Source: an uncultured Eubacteriales bacterium
Lineage (GTDB): Bacteria; Bacillota; Clostridia; Oscillospirales; CAG-272
Length of the DNA: 64,000 nucleotides
Reading direction: 5' to 3'
NCBI GenBank assembly: GCA_934432675.1
Contig: CAKRYT010000004.1
Location: forward strand, 1 to 64,000
The position numbers were made by a program, and so were the translations under genes. This document shows positions 1-7,590 of this stretch, piece after piece (positions within the stretch are counted from its first letter, which is position 1; every line of letters starts with the position of its first letter). The notes beneath the pieces were generated by a model. It was not told the origin of the DNA and searched no databases. It was given only the letters and a program-made list of their open reading frames with translations.

Positions 1-713
1 TCGACGATAGTCCCTACAGGAGCGATTTTCTTTTCAAACGTGTAGGGCGCGGGCGCGCCGACAAGCCAGAAAGCCGTATCCGTATAAGCAGTGCATAAGC
101 TGCCACTGACCGGCTCGCCGATTTTCGGATAAGCATTCAACGACCATCCGAACATGTGATTCATGCCTTTGGTAACGACAAAATCAACTTCGAAATAATA
201 CTCTCCTAAATGCGTTGTCCAGACCTCTATATCTTTTCCTTTGCCGATTTCAAACCCCGGAATATTCATCGCGCTTAAATATTCGGCTTCTTTCGACGCA
301 TCGAAAATATATCCCGTTTTCGGCTCAAACCTCACTCTGACAACGTACGGCGTATCTCTCGTTATTTCGGAGTTTTCAATTGTGCTCCATAAATAACCGG
401 GCGCATCGCTCCACAAGCGACGGGTGTGTCCGTAAGCAGAGATCATTTCAATTCTTGCCGTATAGTTTGCGCCTTCCGAAACAACGAGCGTCTTTTCCGT
501 TTCGTCAACGAAATTAAACATCGAAGCAAGTTTGTCGCCTATTTTCGTTTTGTTAAAAGAAACTCCGACGCTTTCGATTGTAGTTTTTCCGCCGTCATCT
601 GCCCGCGCGACAAGAGTGCTTGCCGTTGCTATGCCGAGCATAAGCGCAAGGCACATTGTAAGACCGAGTATAAGTGCTAATAGTTTTGATTTGCTCGCCT
701 TGTTGTGTGTCAT
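1..713 (-). CDS. Secreted protein of unknown function, 3' part off the window
   Basis: An open frame of 237 codons runs from an ATG at 713 to the left edge with no stop, so the C terminus is missing. The start is set by a good ribosome site (AAAGGAGA, on the + strand at about 721-729). The first 40 residues form a clear Sec signal peptide: basic MTHNKASKSK, a hydrophobic stretch, then an AXA-like cleavage site before ADDGG. The mature part is rich in Tyr, Thr and Val with no recognised catalytic motif, and phrases such as YVVRVRFEPKTGYIF resemble Ig-like beta domains of clostridial surface proteins. It is transcribed divergently from the solute-binding protein gene. I do not recognise the family; a cell-surface or secreted role is inferred only from the signal peptide. 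Confidence 0.75.
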   Translation of the reverse strand, partial: MTHNKASKSKLLALILGLTMCLALMLGIATASTLVARADDGGKTTIESVGVSFNKTKIGDKLASMFNFVDETEKTLVVSEGANYTARIEMISAYGHTRRLWSDAPGYLWSTIENSEITRDTPYVVRVRFEPKTGYIFDASKEAEYLSAMNIPGFEIGKGKDIEVWTTHLGEYYFEVDFVVTKGMNHMFGWSLNAYPKIGEPVSGSLCTAYTDTAFWLVGAPAPYTFEKKIAPVGTIV

Positions 714-962
714 AATCGTATCTCCTTTGAGTGGGGTATTTTCGCGCGTCGCAGCAGGACGCTTCCGGAATGGGGGCTGCACTGCCCGTGGCGTTTCGAG
801 GCGGGACCGCAAAGCGTCACCCGGATGTCAGACTCTCGCCGGATCAGCCTCCTTTGCCTTGCCGCGGCGACAGGGCTTCCGCCTGTGCAGCTTGCGAACG
901 GTTGCGGCTCCGTTCTCGGTGCCATATGTATATGCATTTTTTCATATTGTCGCGTAAACAGG

Positions 963-991
963 CTGACTTTCGCGCGCAGGTGTGCTATAAT
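963..991 (+). promoter_or_regulatory. Predicted sigma-A promoter for the SBP/LuxR pair
   Basis: CTGACT at 963-968 and a consensus TATAAT at 986-991 are separated by 17 bases. The -35 is weak, which fits an activated promoter. Transcription would start near 998 and leave an unusually long leader of about 145 bases before the ATG at 1144. Confidence 0.6.
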
Positions 992-1021
992 ACAAATATG
1001 CTACCGGTGCCTGTGACGTGT

Positions 1022-1038
1022 TGAGTATAACATACTCA
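1022..1038. promoter_or_regulatory. Perfect inverted repeat in the leader (TGAGTAT-AAC-ATACTCA)
   Basis: Seven-base arms around a 3-base centre lie about 30 bases downstream of the predicted -10. A short perfect dyad here is a plausible operator, possibly for the LuxR-type protein encoded two genes downstream. That link is inferred. Confidence 0.45.
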
Positions 1039-1143
1039 CGGTCATATATCCCCCACCCAAACAGCCAAAAGATGGGGAAAACCGAAAAAAAGCCGGTAAA
1101 AAACGGGCATGTAAGCTCTGAAAACAAGGGGTAAAAAACCAAT

Positions 1144-2487
1144 ATGATTACCAAAAAAGCCGTTTCCCTGATCAGCGTTGTAGCGATGATTATCACAATT
1201 GTTTTTCCTCTTGTCGCCTGTAACATAAACAATACATTACTTGACCCGAAAAACCCGACGACGCTTACCATGTGGCACGTTTACGGCGAGCAGGTCAATT
1301 CTCCGATGAACGATTACGTCGAACAGTTCAACGAGACCGTCGGTAAGGAAAAAGGGATTATTATCAACGTTACACTGATGTCCAACGCCTCGCAGATAGG
1401 CAAAAAGCTCAAGGACGCGCAGGCGGGAAAATCAGGATCCCCGGATATGCCAGACTTATTCTTTTGCCATGCAAGCGATGCAAAAGACCTCGGAACGGAC
1501 AACCTTCTGAATTGGAGAGCATCTTTTTCTCAAAGCGAACTGGACGCCTTCGTCCCCGGATTTCTGGATGACGGAACAGTCGACGACAGCCTTTGCGTTT
1601 TCCCCGTTTCAAAATCCACTTATATGCTGTTTGTCGCAGGCGGGGTTTTTGACAGATTCGCCGCCGACAGAAGCGTTTCGCTTTCCGACCTTGAAACCTG
1701 GGAGGGATTTTTCACCGTTGCGGAAAAATATTACGAGTGGTCAGGCGGCAAACCGTTCTGCGCGATCGACTATCTGATCCGGCTCGCCGAACTGTGCGCC
1801 ATATCCGACGGGGAGAATATATCTTATAAGGACGGCTGGTACGACGCGAACAACACTGCGTTAACAAAAGCATACAATATGTTTGCCGCATCTATTGCAA
1901 AGGGGCATATCGTCGTATCGGATATGTACTCCAATACTCAGGTTATGACGGGGCAGACCTGCGCGGGTATCGGTTCTTCGGCTTCCGTCCTCTATTACAA
2001 CGATGAAATCACCTACCCCGACAACACATCGGAGGATATGAATCTGAAAGTTTTGCCCATGCCGCAACAGGCAGGCAAACAAAAGGTTGCAACGCAATCG
2101 GGTGTCGGTCTTTGCGCTTATAAGACGACCGGCATCAAAGCCGAAGCGGCGACCGTTTTCACCCGGTGGTTTACGGAAGAACAACGCAATCTGGACTTTG
2201 TTCTTTCGACGGGTTATATGCCTGTAAGAGCAGGTGCTTTCGACAAAATCGGTGACTGCACTTTTTCATCGGACGCATACAAAAATCTGTACAACGCGCT
2301 GTCCGTCACCGTTGCAACCTGTACGTTTGAAAAAGAACCGAAATTCGACGGTTATTACAGCAAAGTGTATGCACTCTACGATCAGATTCGCAAAATCCAA
2401 AACAGCCTTGAAGTAAGATACGAACAAGGCGAAACCTACGAGCAAATCGTTGCGGAATTGAGAGCTGCGCTTCATGTCGACGGTTAA
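1144..2487 (+). CDS. Extracellular solute-binding lipoprotein (family 1, sugar-type)
   Basis: The 447-residue product starts with a lipoprotein signal peptide and a lipobox ending at Cys26 (LVAC), so the mature protein should be lipid-anchored outside the membrane. The N-terminal TLTMWHVYGEQ and the overall length fit family-1 substrate-binding proteins of carbohydrate ABC importers; a segment near residue 120 (DLFFCHASDAKDL) and a late ARWF-like region (VFTRWFTEEQRN) also fit. AAGGGG lies upstream of the ATG. No permease or ATPase gene is adjacent. The next gene, 27 bases downstream, encodes a membrane-tethered LuxR-type regulator, so this protein may deliver a ligand to a sensor rather than to a transporter. 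That role is inference; an orphan importer component using a distant permease is equally possible. Confidence 0.8.
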   Translation: MITKKAVSLISVVAMIITIVFPLVACNINNTLLDPKNPTTLTMWHVYGEQVNSPMNDYVEQFNETVGKEKGIIINVTLMSNASQIGKKLKDAQAGKSGSPDMPDLFFCHASDAKDLGTDNLLNWRASFSQSELDAFVPGFLDDGTVDDSLCVFPVSKSTYMLFVAGGVFDRFAADRSVSLSDLETWEGFFTVAEKYYEWSGGKPFCAIDYLIRLAELCAISDGENISYKDGWYDANNTALTKAYNMFAASIAKGHIVVSDMYSNTQVMTGQTCAGIGSSASVLYYNDEITYPDNTSEDMNLKVLPMPQQAGKQKVATQSGVGLCAYKTTGIKAEAATVFTRWFTEEQRNLDFVLSTGYMPVRAGAFDKIGDCTFSSDAYKNLYNALSVTVATCTFEKEPKFDGYYSKVYALYDQIRKIQNSLEVRYEQGETYEQIVAELRAALHVDG

Positions 2488-2514
2488 GCGAAAAAACGAT
2501 CGGAGCAACCGGAG

Positions 2515-4140
2515 ATGAAAATCATAGATTTCAAAAAAAAGAAAACGTCTATGTGGCGTAAGTTGCTGTTATATATGCTTATGCTGGTTCTCGTTGTCGT
2601 GATATTCATCGGTGCCGGCTTGTTTTTCGTCGGGCCTTTCTCGACGACGACAGAAAAATACGACAATAATCTCACTTTCCAAAACGAGTTTTATACCAGA
2701 CAAACCGAAAACTACTTTGAAAGCGTTTCGATGATGAGCGAAATGCTCGCCGCCGATTCTTCGGCTATCATAGACCGGTATCTGACCGAAAACGGAATTC
2801 ATATAAGCGCACTCAACAATTCCCGATTTCATACGGAGGGCGTGCAAAAAGCACTGTTCCCGAAACTGAAAGAGGAGTTGCTGAAAGCGGATGCATCAGG
2901 CGCGTTTATAACGCTGAACGCAACCGTGAATACCAACGGAGCCGACCCAGATACTTCCAAAACCGGATTGTACTTTCAACGCAGCACTCTCGACCGCACG
3001 GACGAAACGCTGCTGTTGTTCAGGGGTAGCGCGGAGCTCGGAAGAAAAAACGGCATCATGCCACACCGCAAATGGAGACTGGAATTCAAGACCGAATTCG
3101 TGCCGGAATTAAAAGGTTTCTTTGACAAAGCACCCGTAAAAGAGAAAAAATCGATACTGACCGATATTTTTACGCTCAGCGGGACAAGCGAAAAAGCAAT
3201 GGCAATTCTGACTCCGCTTTACGGTGCGGACAACACGTTTTACGGTATATGCGGTTTTGAAATCTCGAGCAACTATTTCAAGGATTATTTTGCCCAACCG
3301 ACAAGACTCGAGCAATTGACCTGCACCTTTTCCCCATCGACCGAAAACGGTATCATCGACTGTGAAAATATCTTTTGGACAGGTGTCCTCGGCGGTTACT
3401 CTTTGAAGCCGAGCGGTACGCTTATCCCGAAAAAAATGAAAGGCAATCTCACCGAGTTCAACGGTGAGAGCAACTTCATTGCGGTCGAAAAAGAATTGAC
3501 AATCTGCGGCACGGATTATACGCTTGCGGTCATGCAACCAAAGAGCGAATTTGACAAAACCGTGGCAATCAATGTGACAAAAATTATATTGCTCTGCTGT
3601 TTACTGGCGTTTACGGCAGCTGTGCTTTGCGCCGTTTTTTCGCGAAAATTTATCGAACCCGTCATAAAAAGTCTGGAAAAAATACGCAGGCAGGAGCACG
3701 CCGAGACAAAATCCGACATCATCGAAATCGATGATCTGTTTGTCTACCTTGCCGAGCAGGACCGGCTTCGTAATCTGGAAACAGACCGGTTGAAACGCCA
3801 AAATGACGAACTCGCAACCGTAACCGAAACCCAAACCGCCGAGATCGGCAAGCGACAGGCGGAAATCGAGCGACTTGCTTATTCCCGTAAAAACGAGATA
3901 GATCCGGACGACTACGAAGCATTCAAAATCGGTTTGAAGGAGCTGACAAAAACCGAAAGGACTGTTTTCGATCTTTATTTGCATGGCAAGACCGCAAAAG
4001 AAATTGCCGAGATCCTCCATATCCGTGAAAGCACGCTCAAATTTCACAACCACAATATTCTGGAAAAACTCGGTGTGTCCTCGCGCAAACAAATGCTACG
4101 CTATGCAACCCTTCTGAAACAAGAAACGCAAAATGCATGA
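2515..4140 (+). CDS. Membrane-tethered LuxR-type regulator with extracellular sensor
   Basis: The 541-residue protein has a first transmembrane helix at about residues 17-40, an extracellular region of about 310 residues that looks like a Cache-type sensor by layout, and a second helix at about 350-372 (IILLCCLLAFTAAVLCAVF). A cytoplasmic coiled coil follows (about 410-460), then a LuxR/GerE-type helix-turn-helix at about 475-535 (LTKTERTVFDLYLHGKTAKE, with KFHNHNILEKLGVSSR after it). This is a one-component design: sensing outside, DNA binding inside, with no kinase or receiver domain. It follows the solute-binding protein gene by 27 bases and is almost certainly co-transcribed. Base composition is poorer in G+C than the main chromosome part of the window. 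The sensor fold is inferred from topology; the HTH assignment is firm. Confidence 0.8.
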   Translation: MKIIDFKKKKTSMWRKLLLYMLMLVLVVVIFIGAGLFFVGPFSTTTEKYDNNLTFQNEFYTRQTENYFESVSMMSEMLAADSSAIIDRYLTENGIHISALNNSRFHTEGVQKALFPKLKEELLKADASGAFITLNATVNTNGADPDTSKTGLYFQRSTLDRTDETLLLFRGSAELGRKNGIMPHRKWRLEFKTEFVPELKGFFDKAPVKEKKSILTDIFTLSGTSEKAMAILTPLYGADNTFYGICGFEISSNYFKDYFAQPTRLEQLTCTFSPSTENGIIDCENIFWTGVLGGYSLKPSGTLIPKKMKGNLTEFNGESNFIAVEKELTICGTDYTLAVMQPKSEFDKTVAINVTKIILLCCLLAFTAAVLCAVFSRKFIEPVIKSLEKIRRQEHAETKSDIIEIDDLFVYLAEQDRLRNLETDRLKRQNDELATVTETQTAEIGKRQAEIERLAYSRKNEIDPDDYEAFKIGLKELTKTERTVFDLYLHGKTAKEIAEILHIRESTLKFHNHNILEKLGVSSRKQMLRYATLLKQETQNA

Positions 4141-4226
4141 CATGACGAAGCAGCCGCAGGTTTCACCGCGCGCGGTATCCGTTATCGAGAAAAGCCATCC
4201 GGTGCCGCAAGCATTTTGCCGGTCTT

Positions 4227-4272
4227 ACGCCATCGCAGTTGCGTTAACCGGCGATTCCCCGAGCCACCTCAC
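4227..4272 (+). repeat. Dispersed repeat, copy A (divergent)
   Basis: Forty-six bases starting ACGCCATCGC and ending CCACCTCAC match the copy at 7023-7068 at 36 of 46 positions without gaps. A shorter, closer relative of the latter lies at 5131-5164. Confidence 0.6.
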
Positions 4273-4486
4273 CAAGTTTCCAAAAGTCCCGAAAAAAACG
4301 GAAGGACAACAGCTCGGCGTCTCGCACGTCCTCGTATATCGAGCTGTTGTCTAATGCTCAAACAAATTCACCGTTCCTTTTTTCGGGCCCTTCTAGTCTT
4401 ATATTTTGACTGCAATTTGACTGCAAAAAGCACCATATGATACGCTAAAATGCACTAAACGGCGAGACACGCAGAATACAAAAAGC

Positions 4487-4523
4487 CCCTAGATTACTAG
4501 GCGTGGTGCCTAGTTTTCTAGGG
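4487..4523 (-). terminator. Hairpin, terminator-like on the - strand
   Basis: Sixteen-base arms (CCCTAG...CTAGGC and GCCTAG...CTAGGG) around a GTGGT loop have two mismatched positions. Read leftward, the hairpin is followed by GGGGCTTTTTG, so it looks like a rho-independent terminator for a leftward gene that is no longer present. It also sits just upstream of the gene at 4532 and could fold in that gene's leader. Confidence 0.55.
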
Positions 4524-4531
4524 ACTTTCTC

Positions 4532-5092
4532 ATGGTGGACGACCGGACAGTCGAATATCAGGGGGAGCGGTACTCTCTCTCCGGTCTTGCGACCAAACTG
4601 ACTGGCGGCAAATGGGGTGTTGCCGGACCGCGCTACTTCAAGTACAATGGCATCTGGCTGAACGAACTGCGAGCCCGCAAAGAGGGGCGACAGATATCTC
4701 CGCGTCTCGACGATGTATGGATCATCCCCTGCAACCCATGCTACTATGATGTTGTATCCGCTTTTGAACATCTGGATGTGATCGAATGGAATCAAACGAA
4801 CAACATGACTGTCGGAGATACCGTGTACATCTATGTAACCGGAGAATATAAAGCAATCCTGTATAAATGCGAGGTCGTCGCAACCAATCTGCATGGCAAT
4901 CGATCGACCGAGGATGACCCGTACTACCTGGATATGAAAAAGGATCCGAATGCCCGATACATGAAACTGAAGCGAATCGAGAAATACCCTGCCGACCGCT
5001 ATCCGTTGAAAGACCTTTTGGCGAATGGCCTGACCAATGTCAGGGGGCGGAGCAAAGCGACCATGCAGCTCATGAAGTATTTAGGTCAATAA
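4532..5092 (+). CDS. RAMA-like/EVE-like domain protein, possible modified-DNA reader
   Basis: The 186-residue product has two visible parts. Residues about 8-55 (EYQGERYSLSGLATKL, then KWGVAGPRYFKYNG and LNELR) resemble the small RAMA-type domain often attached to restriction or modification proteins. Residues about 62-175 start WIIPCNPCYYDVVSAF, continue with GDTVYIYVTG and KAILYKCEVVATN, and read like an EVE/PUA-like domain, a fold used to bind modified bases in DNA or RNA. No nuclease motif is present. The ribosome site is weak (AGGGAC) and a hairpin lies directly upstream, so the gene may be a truncated piece of a larger restriction-type protein or may be translated poorly. The domain names rest on motif memory, not a search. 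Confidence 0.6.
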   Translation: MVDDRTVEYQGERYSLSGLATKLTGGKWGVAGPRYFKYNGIWLNELRARKEGRQISPRLDDVWIIPCNPCYYDVVSAFEHLDVIEWNQTNNMTVGDTVYIYVTGEYKAILYKCEVVATNLHGNRSTEDDPYYLDMKKDPNARYMKLKRIEKYPADRYPLKDLLANGLTNVRGRSKATMQLMKYLGQ

Positions 5093-5130
5093 TCTTTTGC
5101 CGGGCATAACATAACGGAACCAAACTATAC

Positions 5131-5164
5131 GGCTCAATTCACGCCACCGCAGTTTCACCAAACG
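5131..5164 (+). repeat. Dispersed repeat, copy B
   Basis: This 34-base stretch (GGCTCAATTCACGCC...) matches 7013-7046 at 32 of 34 positions. In both places a terminator hairpin follows within 50 bases. Confidence 0.75.
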
Positions 5165-5216
5165 AAACAAATCCGAACTATTTCGTAAATCGAAATTGGT
5201 TCGGATTTGTTTTTTA
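5165..5216 (+). terminator. Rho-independent terminator
   Basis: A 14-base perfect stem (AAACAAATCCGAAC at 5165-5178 with its complement at 5199-5212) is followed by a T run. It lies about 70 bases after the stop of the RAMA/EVE-like gene and probably ends that transcript. Confidence 0.85.
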
Positions 5217-5244
5217 TTATGAGTATTAGACTGTAGTAGTATGT

Positions 5245-5280
5245 AAATAGCGAGGTCATGCGACCTCGCTATTTTCTTTT
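5245..5280 (+). terminator. Terminator hairpin overlapping a remnant's stop codon
   Basis: Thirteen-base arms (AAATAGCGAGGTC and complement, 5245-5257 and 5262-5274) close a 4-base ATGC loop, and a T-rich tail follows on the + strand. The leftward remnant at 5256-5546 stops inside this hairpin. Confidence 0.8.
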
Positions 5281-5546
5281 TGTTTGAGTTTTTGTTGTGC
5301 TTTCCACTCCTCAAATTCTTTTTGTCCTTTCTTGGATTCAAAAAATGCGATAATATCCGGCAGCAGACAGCGGGCGATCTCCATTCGGACTTTATCGGGA
5401 ATCTGCGGGATATGCCCCTCGCCGTGTGTATCTCGGATCAAGAATTCAATTGCCAGTACCTTTTCTTTTCGCAAAGAAAAAGTAAGTGGGTTCGGGCTTC
5501 TGCCCGATTGTGTGCGGGAAGTGCGTCGCCGGAAGGCGGAGGACAT
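5256..5546 (-). pseudogene. Remnant of a small mobile-element-type protein
   Basis: The open frame ends in a convincing protein tail: IPQIPDKVRMEIARCLLPDI, then FFESKKGQKEFEEWKAQQ. This resembles short accessory proteins I associate with recombinase-bearing elements in gut Clostridia. The first about 30 codons (Arg/Ser-rich, MSSAFRRRTSRTQSG) look non-coding, no ribosome site precedes any in-frame start, and an imperfect inverted repeat of poly-pyrimidine type lies at about 5460-5490. I therefore read it as a 5'-truncated gene. A real short gene with a start further in is possible. Confidence 0.4.
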
Positions 5547-5660
5547 CCACGCGCTATGCTTGCCCCAGACGCAAGCGTCGGGGAATAATAGCTTGAGTAA
5601 ACCGCAACCTACCTTTTGAAAATTTAACTGTATGGTGAAAAAAAACCTCTAAACGTGATA

Positions 5661-5689
5661 TTAAATCTGTTTGTACTCTATGATACAAT
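5661..5689 (+). promoter_or_regulatory. Predicted promoter of the XRE regulator
   Basis: TTAAAT at 5661-5666 and TACAAT at 5684-5689 are spaced by 17 bases. An inverted repeat TTGTA-N8-TACAA (5671-5688) overlaps the spacer and -10, where an autoregulator could bind. Confidence 0.5.
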
Positions 5690-5738
5690 ATAGTCAGAAA
5701 GAAGCGCGACTTTCAATTTTTAATGAGAGGTATTCATT

Positions 5739-6824
5739 ATGAAACTGAATATAGGTGAAACAATAAAGAAATTGCGGAAGGAAAGAGATATCACGCAAGA
5801 AGAGTTTGCGGAGGTTCTCGGAGTGTCTTGCCAATCCGTTTCGCGTTGGGAGAATAATTCTTGCTATCCCGATATCGAGCTGATTCCGACAATTGCAGCG
5901 TTTTTTGATATATCCACCGATAAGCTTATGGGTATTGACGAAGTCGCGGAAACGAAAGCCGTGGATCAATATTTAAAGGATTTTCAAGCGGCGATCAGCA
6001 TTGGCAATATCGATGAATGTATTCGCATTGCTCGTGCGGGAGCTGCGGAATTTCCGAACAATTATACTCTTTTGAACAAGCTTATGTATGCGCTATTTGT
6101 TGCTACGAGTGATGATGCTGATATAGTTAATTGGAAAGAAAACCGGCAGAAATACGATGCCGAAATTGTGGCTCTCGGTGAGCGTATTGTTAAATATTGT
6201 TCAGATGCAAAAATCAAGTTAGAAGCAACCAATCGTCTTGCTTTTCATCATAGCGAAATGGGAAGAAAGGATATTGCGCTTTCAATTTATGAAACATTAC
6301 CTTCAATCTCCGACGGTAAAGAATGGGACATTTGGTGGAGCTTGACAGACGAAGAGAAATTACCTCATACGAGGAAATTTATACTTGATTCTTATTATGC
6401 TTTGGATGAAAGTCTTTGGCGTTTGAAGGATCTGATTCCTGCCGAAGATGCCCTTAAAGTGTTTGAAAAAATATCCGTTTTAGATAATTTGATATATGAT
6501 GACTCTTTGCATAATCAAACTTGGAGCAATGCCAGATATTATTGCTTTTATGCGAAGTGTTTGGTTCAATTGAATCGCTTCGACGAGGCAATCAAACAAC
6601 TTGAACTTTCCGTAAAATCTGCGATTGCATTTGATAACCGCCCCGAAGAAATAAAGACAAACTCCTTGTTACTGGGAGAGCGAGTTTGCAAAAGAACAGA
6701 CTTTGAAACTGCTGACTCGCGTCCGTTCCGTCAAAGAGTCCGCGAGGTATGGCTTGCCGAAAAGGAATTTGACGCTATCAGAGACACCGATGGGTTCAAG
6801 GCAATTTTGGAACAATTAAAATAA
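5739..6824 (+). CDS. XRE-family regulator with a long helical C-terminal domain
   Basis: Residues about 5-65 of 361 form a Cro/CI-type helix-turn-helix (IGETIKKLRKERDITQEEFA, then GVSCQSVSRWENN and PDIELIPTIAAFFDISTDKL). The remaining about 290 residues are helical and TPR-like, with repeated patterns such as NNYTLLNKLMYALF and AKCLVQLNRFDEAIKQLELS. This layout is common in Clostridia regulators that pair DNA binding with peptide or protein sensing. The gene is clearly more A+T-rich than the bulk of the window and stands alone between its own promoter and terminator, which suggests horizontal arrival. The target is unknown. Confidence 0.85.
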   Translation: MKLNIGETIKKLRKERDITQEEFAEVLGVSCQSVSRWENNSCYPDIELIPTIAAFFDISTDKLMGIDEVAETKAVDQYLKDFQAAISIGNIDECIRIARAGAAEFPNNYTLLNKLMYALFVATSDDADIVNWKENRQKYDAEIVALGERIVKYCSDAKIKLEATNRLAFHHSEMGRKDIALSIYETLPSISDGKEWDIWWSLTDEEKLPHTRKFILDSYYALDESLWRLKDLIPAEDALKVFEKISVLDNLIYDDSLHNQTWSNARYYCFYAKCLVQLNRFDEAIKQLELSVKSAIAFDNRPEEIKTNSLLLGERVCKRTDFETADSRPFRQRVREVWLAEKEFDAIRDTDGFKAILEQLK

Positions 6825-6830
6825 TTTCTC

Positions 6831-6858
6831 GCCCCGCCTCGCGCGGGGCTTTTCTTTG
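6831..6858 (+). terminator. Rho-independent terminator
   Basis: GCCCCGC and GCGGGGC (6831-6837 and 6843-6849) form a 7-base stem with a CTCGC loop, followed by TTTTCTTTG. It lies 6 bases after the XRE gene stop. Confidence 0.85.
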
Positions 6859-7012
6859 TTTCCTCCAACGCAGAATTTGAAGGGTGTGACAGCGTGACAG
6901 GGACAATTGATCATCGTTTCAAAAGAATATCGGTAGCGGCTACCGAGTTTGACGACGATGAATAATAGCCGCACGTGATTACCCTACACCATACAACCAC
7001 TGAATACGCAAT

Positions 7013-7068
7013 GGCTCAATTCACGCCATCGCCGTTTCACCAAACGGTGATTTCCCGTACCACCTCAC
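7013..7068 (+). repeat. Dispersed repeat, copy C
   Basis: Bases 7013-7046 match copy B at 32 of 34 positions, and 7023-7068 match copy A at 36 of 46. The right half (AAACGGTGATTTCCC...CCACCTCAC) is present in A and C but not B. Confidence 0.7.
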
Positions 7069-7092
7069 AAAGGGGTTGGAGAATCGCAAACA

Positions 7093-7140
7093 AAAACGGA
7101 GAGTTGCTTCCGATTGGAAGTGGCTCTCCGTTTTATTTGT
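7093..7140 (+). terminator. Terminator hairpin without an upstream gene
   Basis: AAAACGGAGAG (7093-7103) pairs with CTCTCCGTTTT (7124-7134), an inner CTTCC/GGAAG stem extends it, and TTTTATTTG follows. No intact gene precedes it, which fits a decayed gene end. Confidence 0.75.
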
Positions 7141-7198
7141 TTTCTCGCGGCGCGCCGCAACGCACGATGTTGTCGGTTGCGTCGACGCTAAAAACTAT

Positions 7199-7462
7199 TC
7201 AAAATCGGGTAAGTTGAATTGGGTCTACACGTTGTGCGGGCATTTTACATACGAAGAAGGTGTGTCCTGTGTCTGCACCGACTTCACGTATGAAACCGAG
7301 ATTTACACCAGTGGTTGGAAGTATTACGATGCGTCCAACACGTGGAGTGATAATGCCGCTTACGGTCATATCATTTTTAAGCACAAAGTGCTTTTCGTAA
7401 CGAATAACAGTGTCGTTGTTGATCTGAGGGTCAGATGCGACAATTACGGAAACCTGTATTGA
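7199..7462 (+). pseudogene. C-terminal remnant of a secreted protein
   Basis: The frame encodes about 87 residues: LNWVYTLCGHFTYEEGVSC, then TEIYTSGWKYYDASNTW, FKHKVLFVTNN and VVDLRVRCDNYGNLY, ending in a stop. The spacing of beta-strand-like segments and the end DNYGNLY resemble the C-terminal domain of small secreted proteins of Clostridia. There is no start codon, signal peptide or ribosome site upstream; the frame runs back into a terminator hairpin instead. I read it as a 5'-deleted gene. Confidence 0.5.
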
Positions 7463-7549
7463 TCCCCCGTCACGGGGAGCAACACACTTTCCCGGGTGCA
7501 TACTTGCCGTCGTCGACGTGACACCGCAAGTAACAACACCCCCGAGCAT

Positions 7550-7590
7550 AAAAACGTCGCCCGGCAATCAAGCCGGGCGGCGTTTTTGTT
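7550..7590. terminator. Strong bidirectional terminator
   Basis: Sixteen-base arms (7550-7565 and 7572-7587, one G-T pair) are flanked by A5 and T5. It separates the rightward remnant from the leftward gene that ends at 7591. Confidence 0.9.

Larger units (their letters stand above)
714..1143. other. Divergent intergenic region
   Basis: About 430 bases without a gene between two divergent genes. It holds the promoter and inverted repeat listed separately. The G+C-rich part from 740 to 920 has no coding signal I trust on either strand, and short open frames there lack ribosome sites. No clear promoter for the leftward gene was found. Confidence 0.6.
4141..4531. other. Gene-less A+T-leaning spacer with relic-like sequence
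   Basis: No supported gene. It contains a copy of a dispersed repeat (4227-4272), a duplicated TTTGACTGCA motif near 4405-4425, and a strong hairpin (4487-4523). The duplicated TTTGACTGCA next to a leftward terminator-like hairpin resembles junk left beside integrase genes in Clostridia, but no integrase is present, so this is only a suspicion. Confidence 0.4.
6859..7198. other. Gene-less spacer
   Basis: No supported gene. It holds repeat copy C and a terminator. The 24-codon frame ending at 6964 (ATEFDDDE and stop) could be the last trace of a gene, but nothing supports it further. Confidence 0.4.

Noticed and set aside
4133..4440. Two short + strand frames after the LuxR-type gene
   Set aside because: Basic, low-complexity products with no ribosome site; the sequence includes a dispersed repeat.
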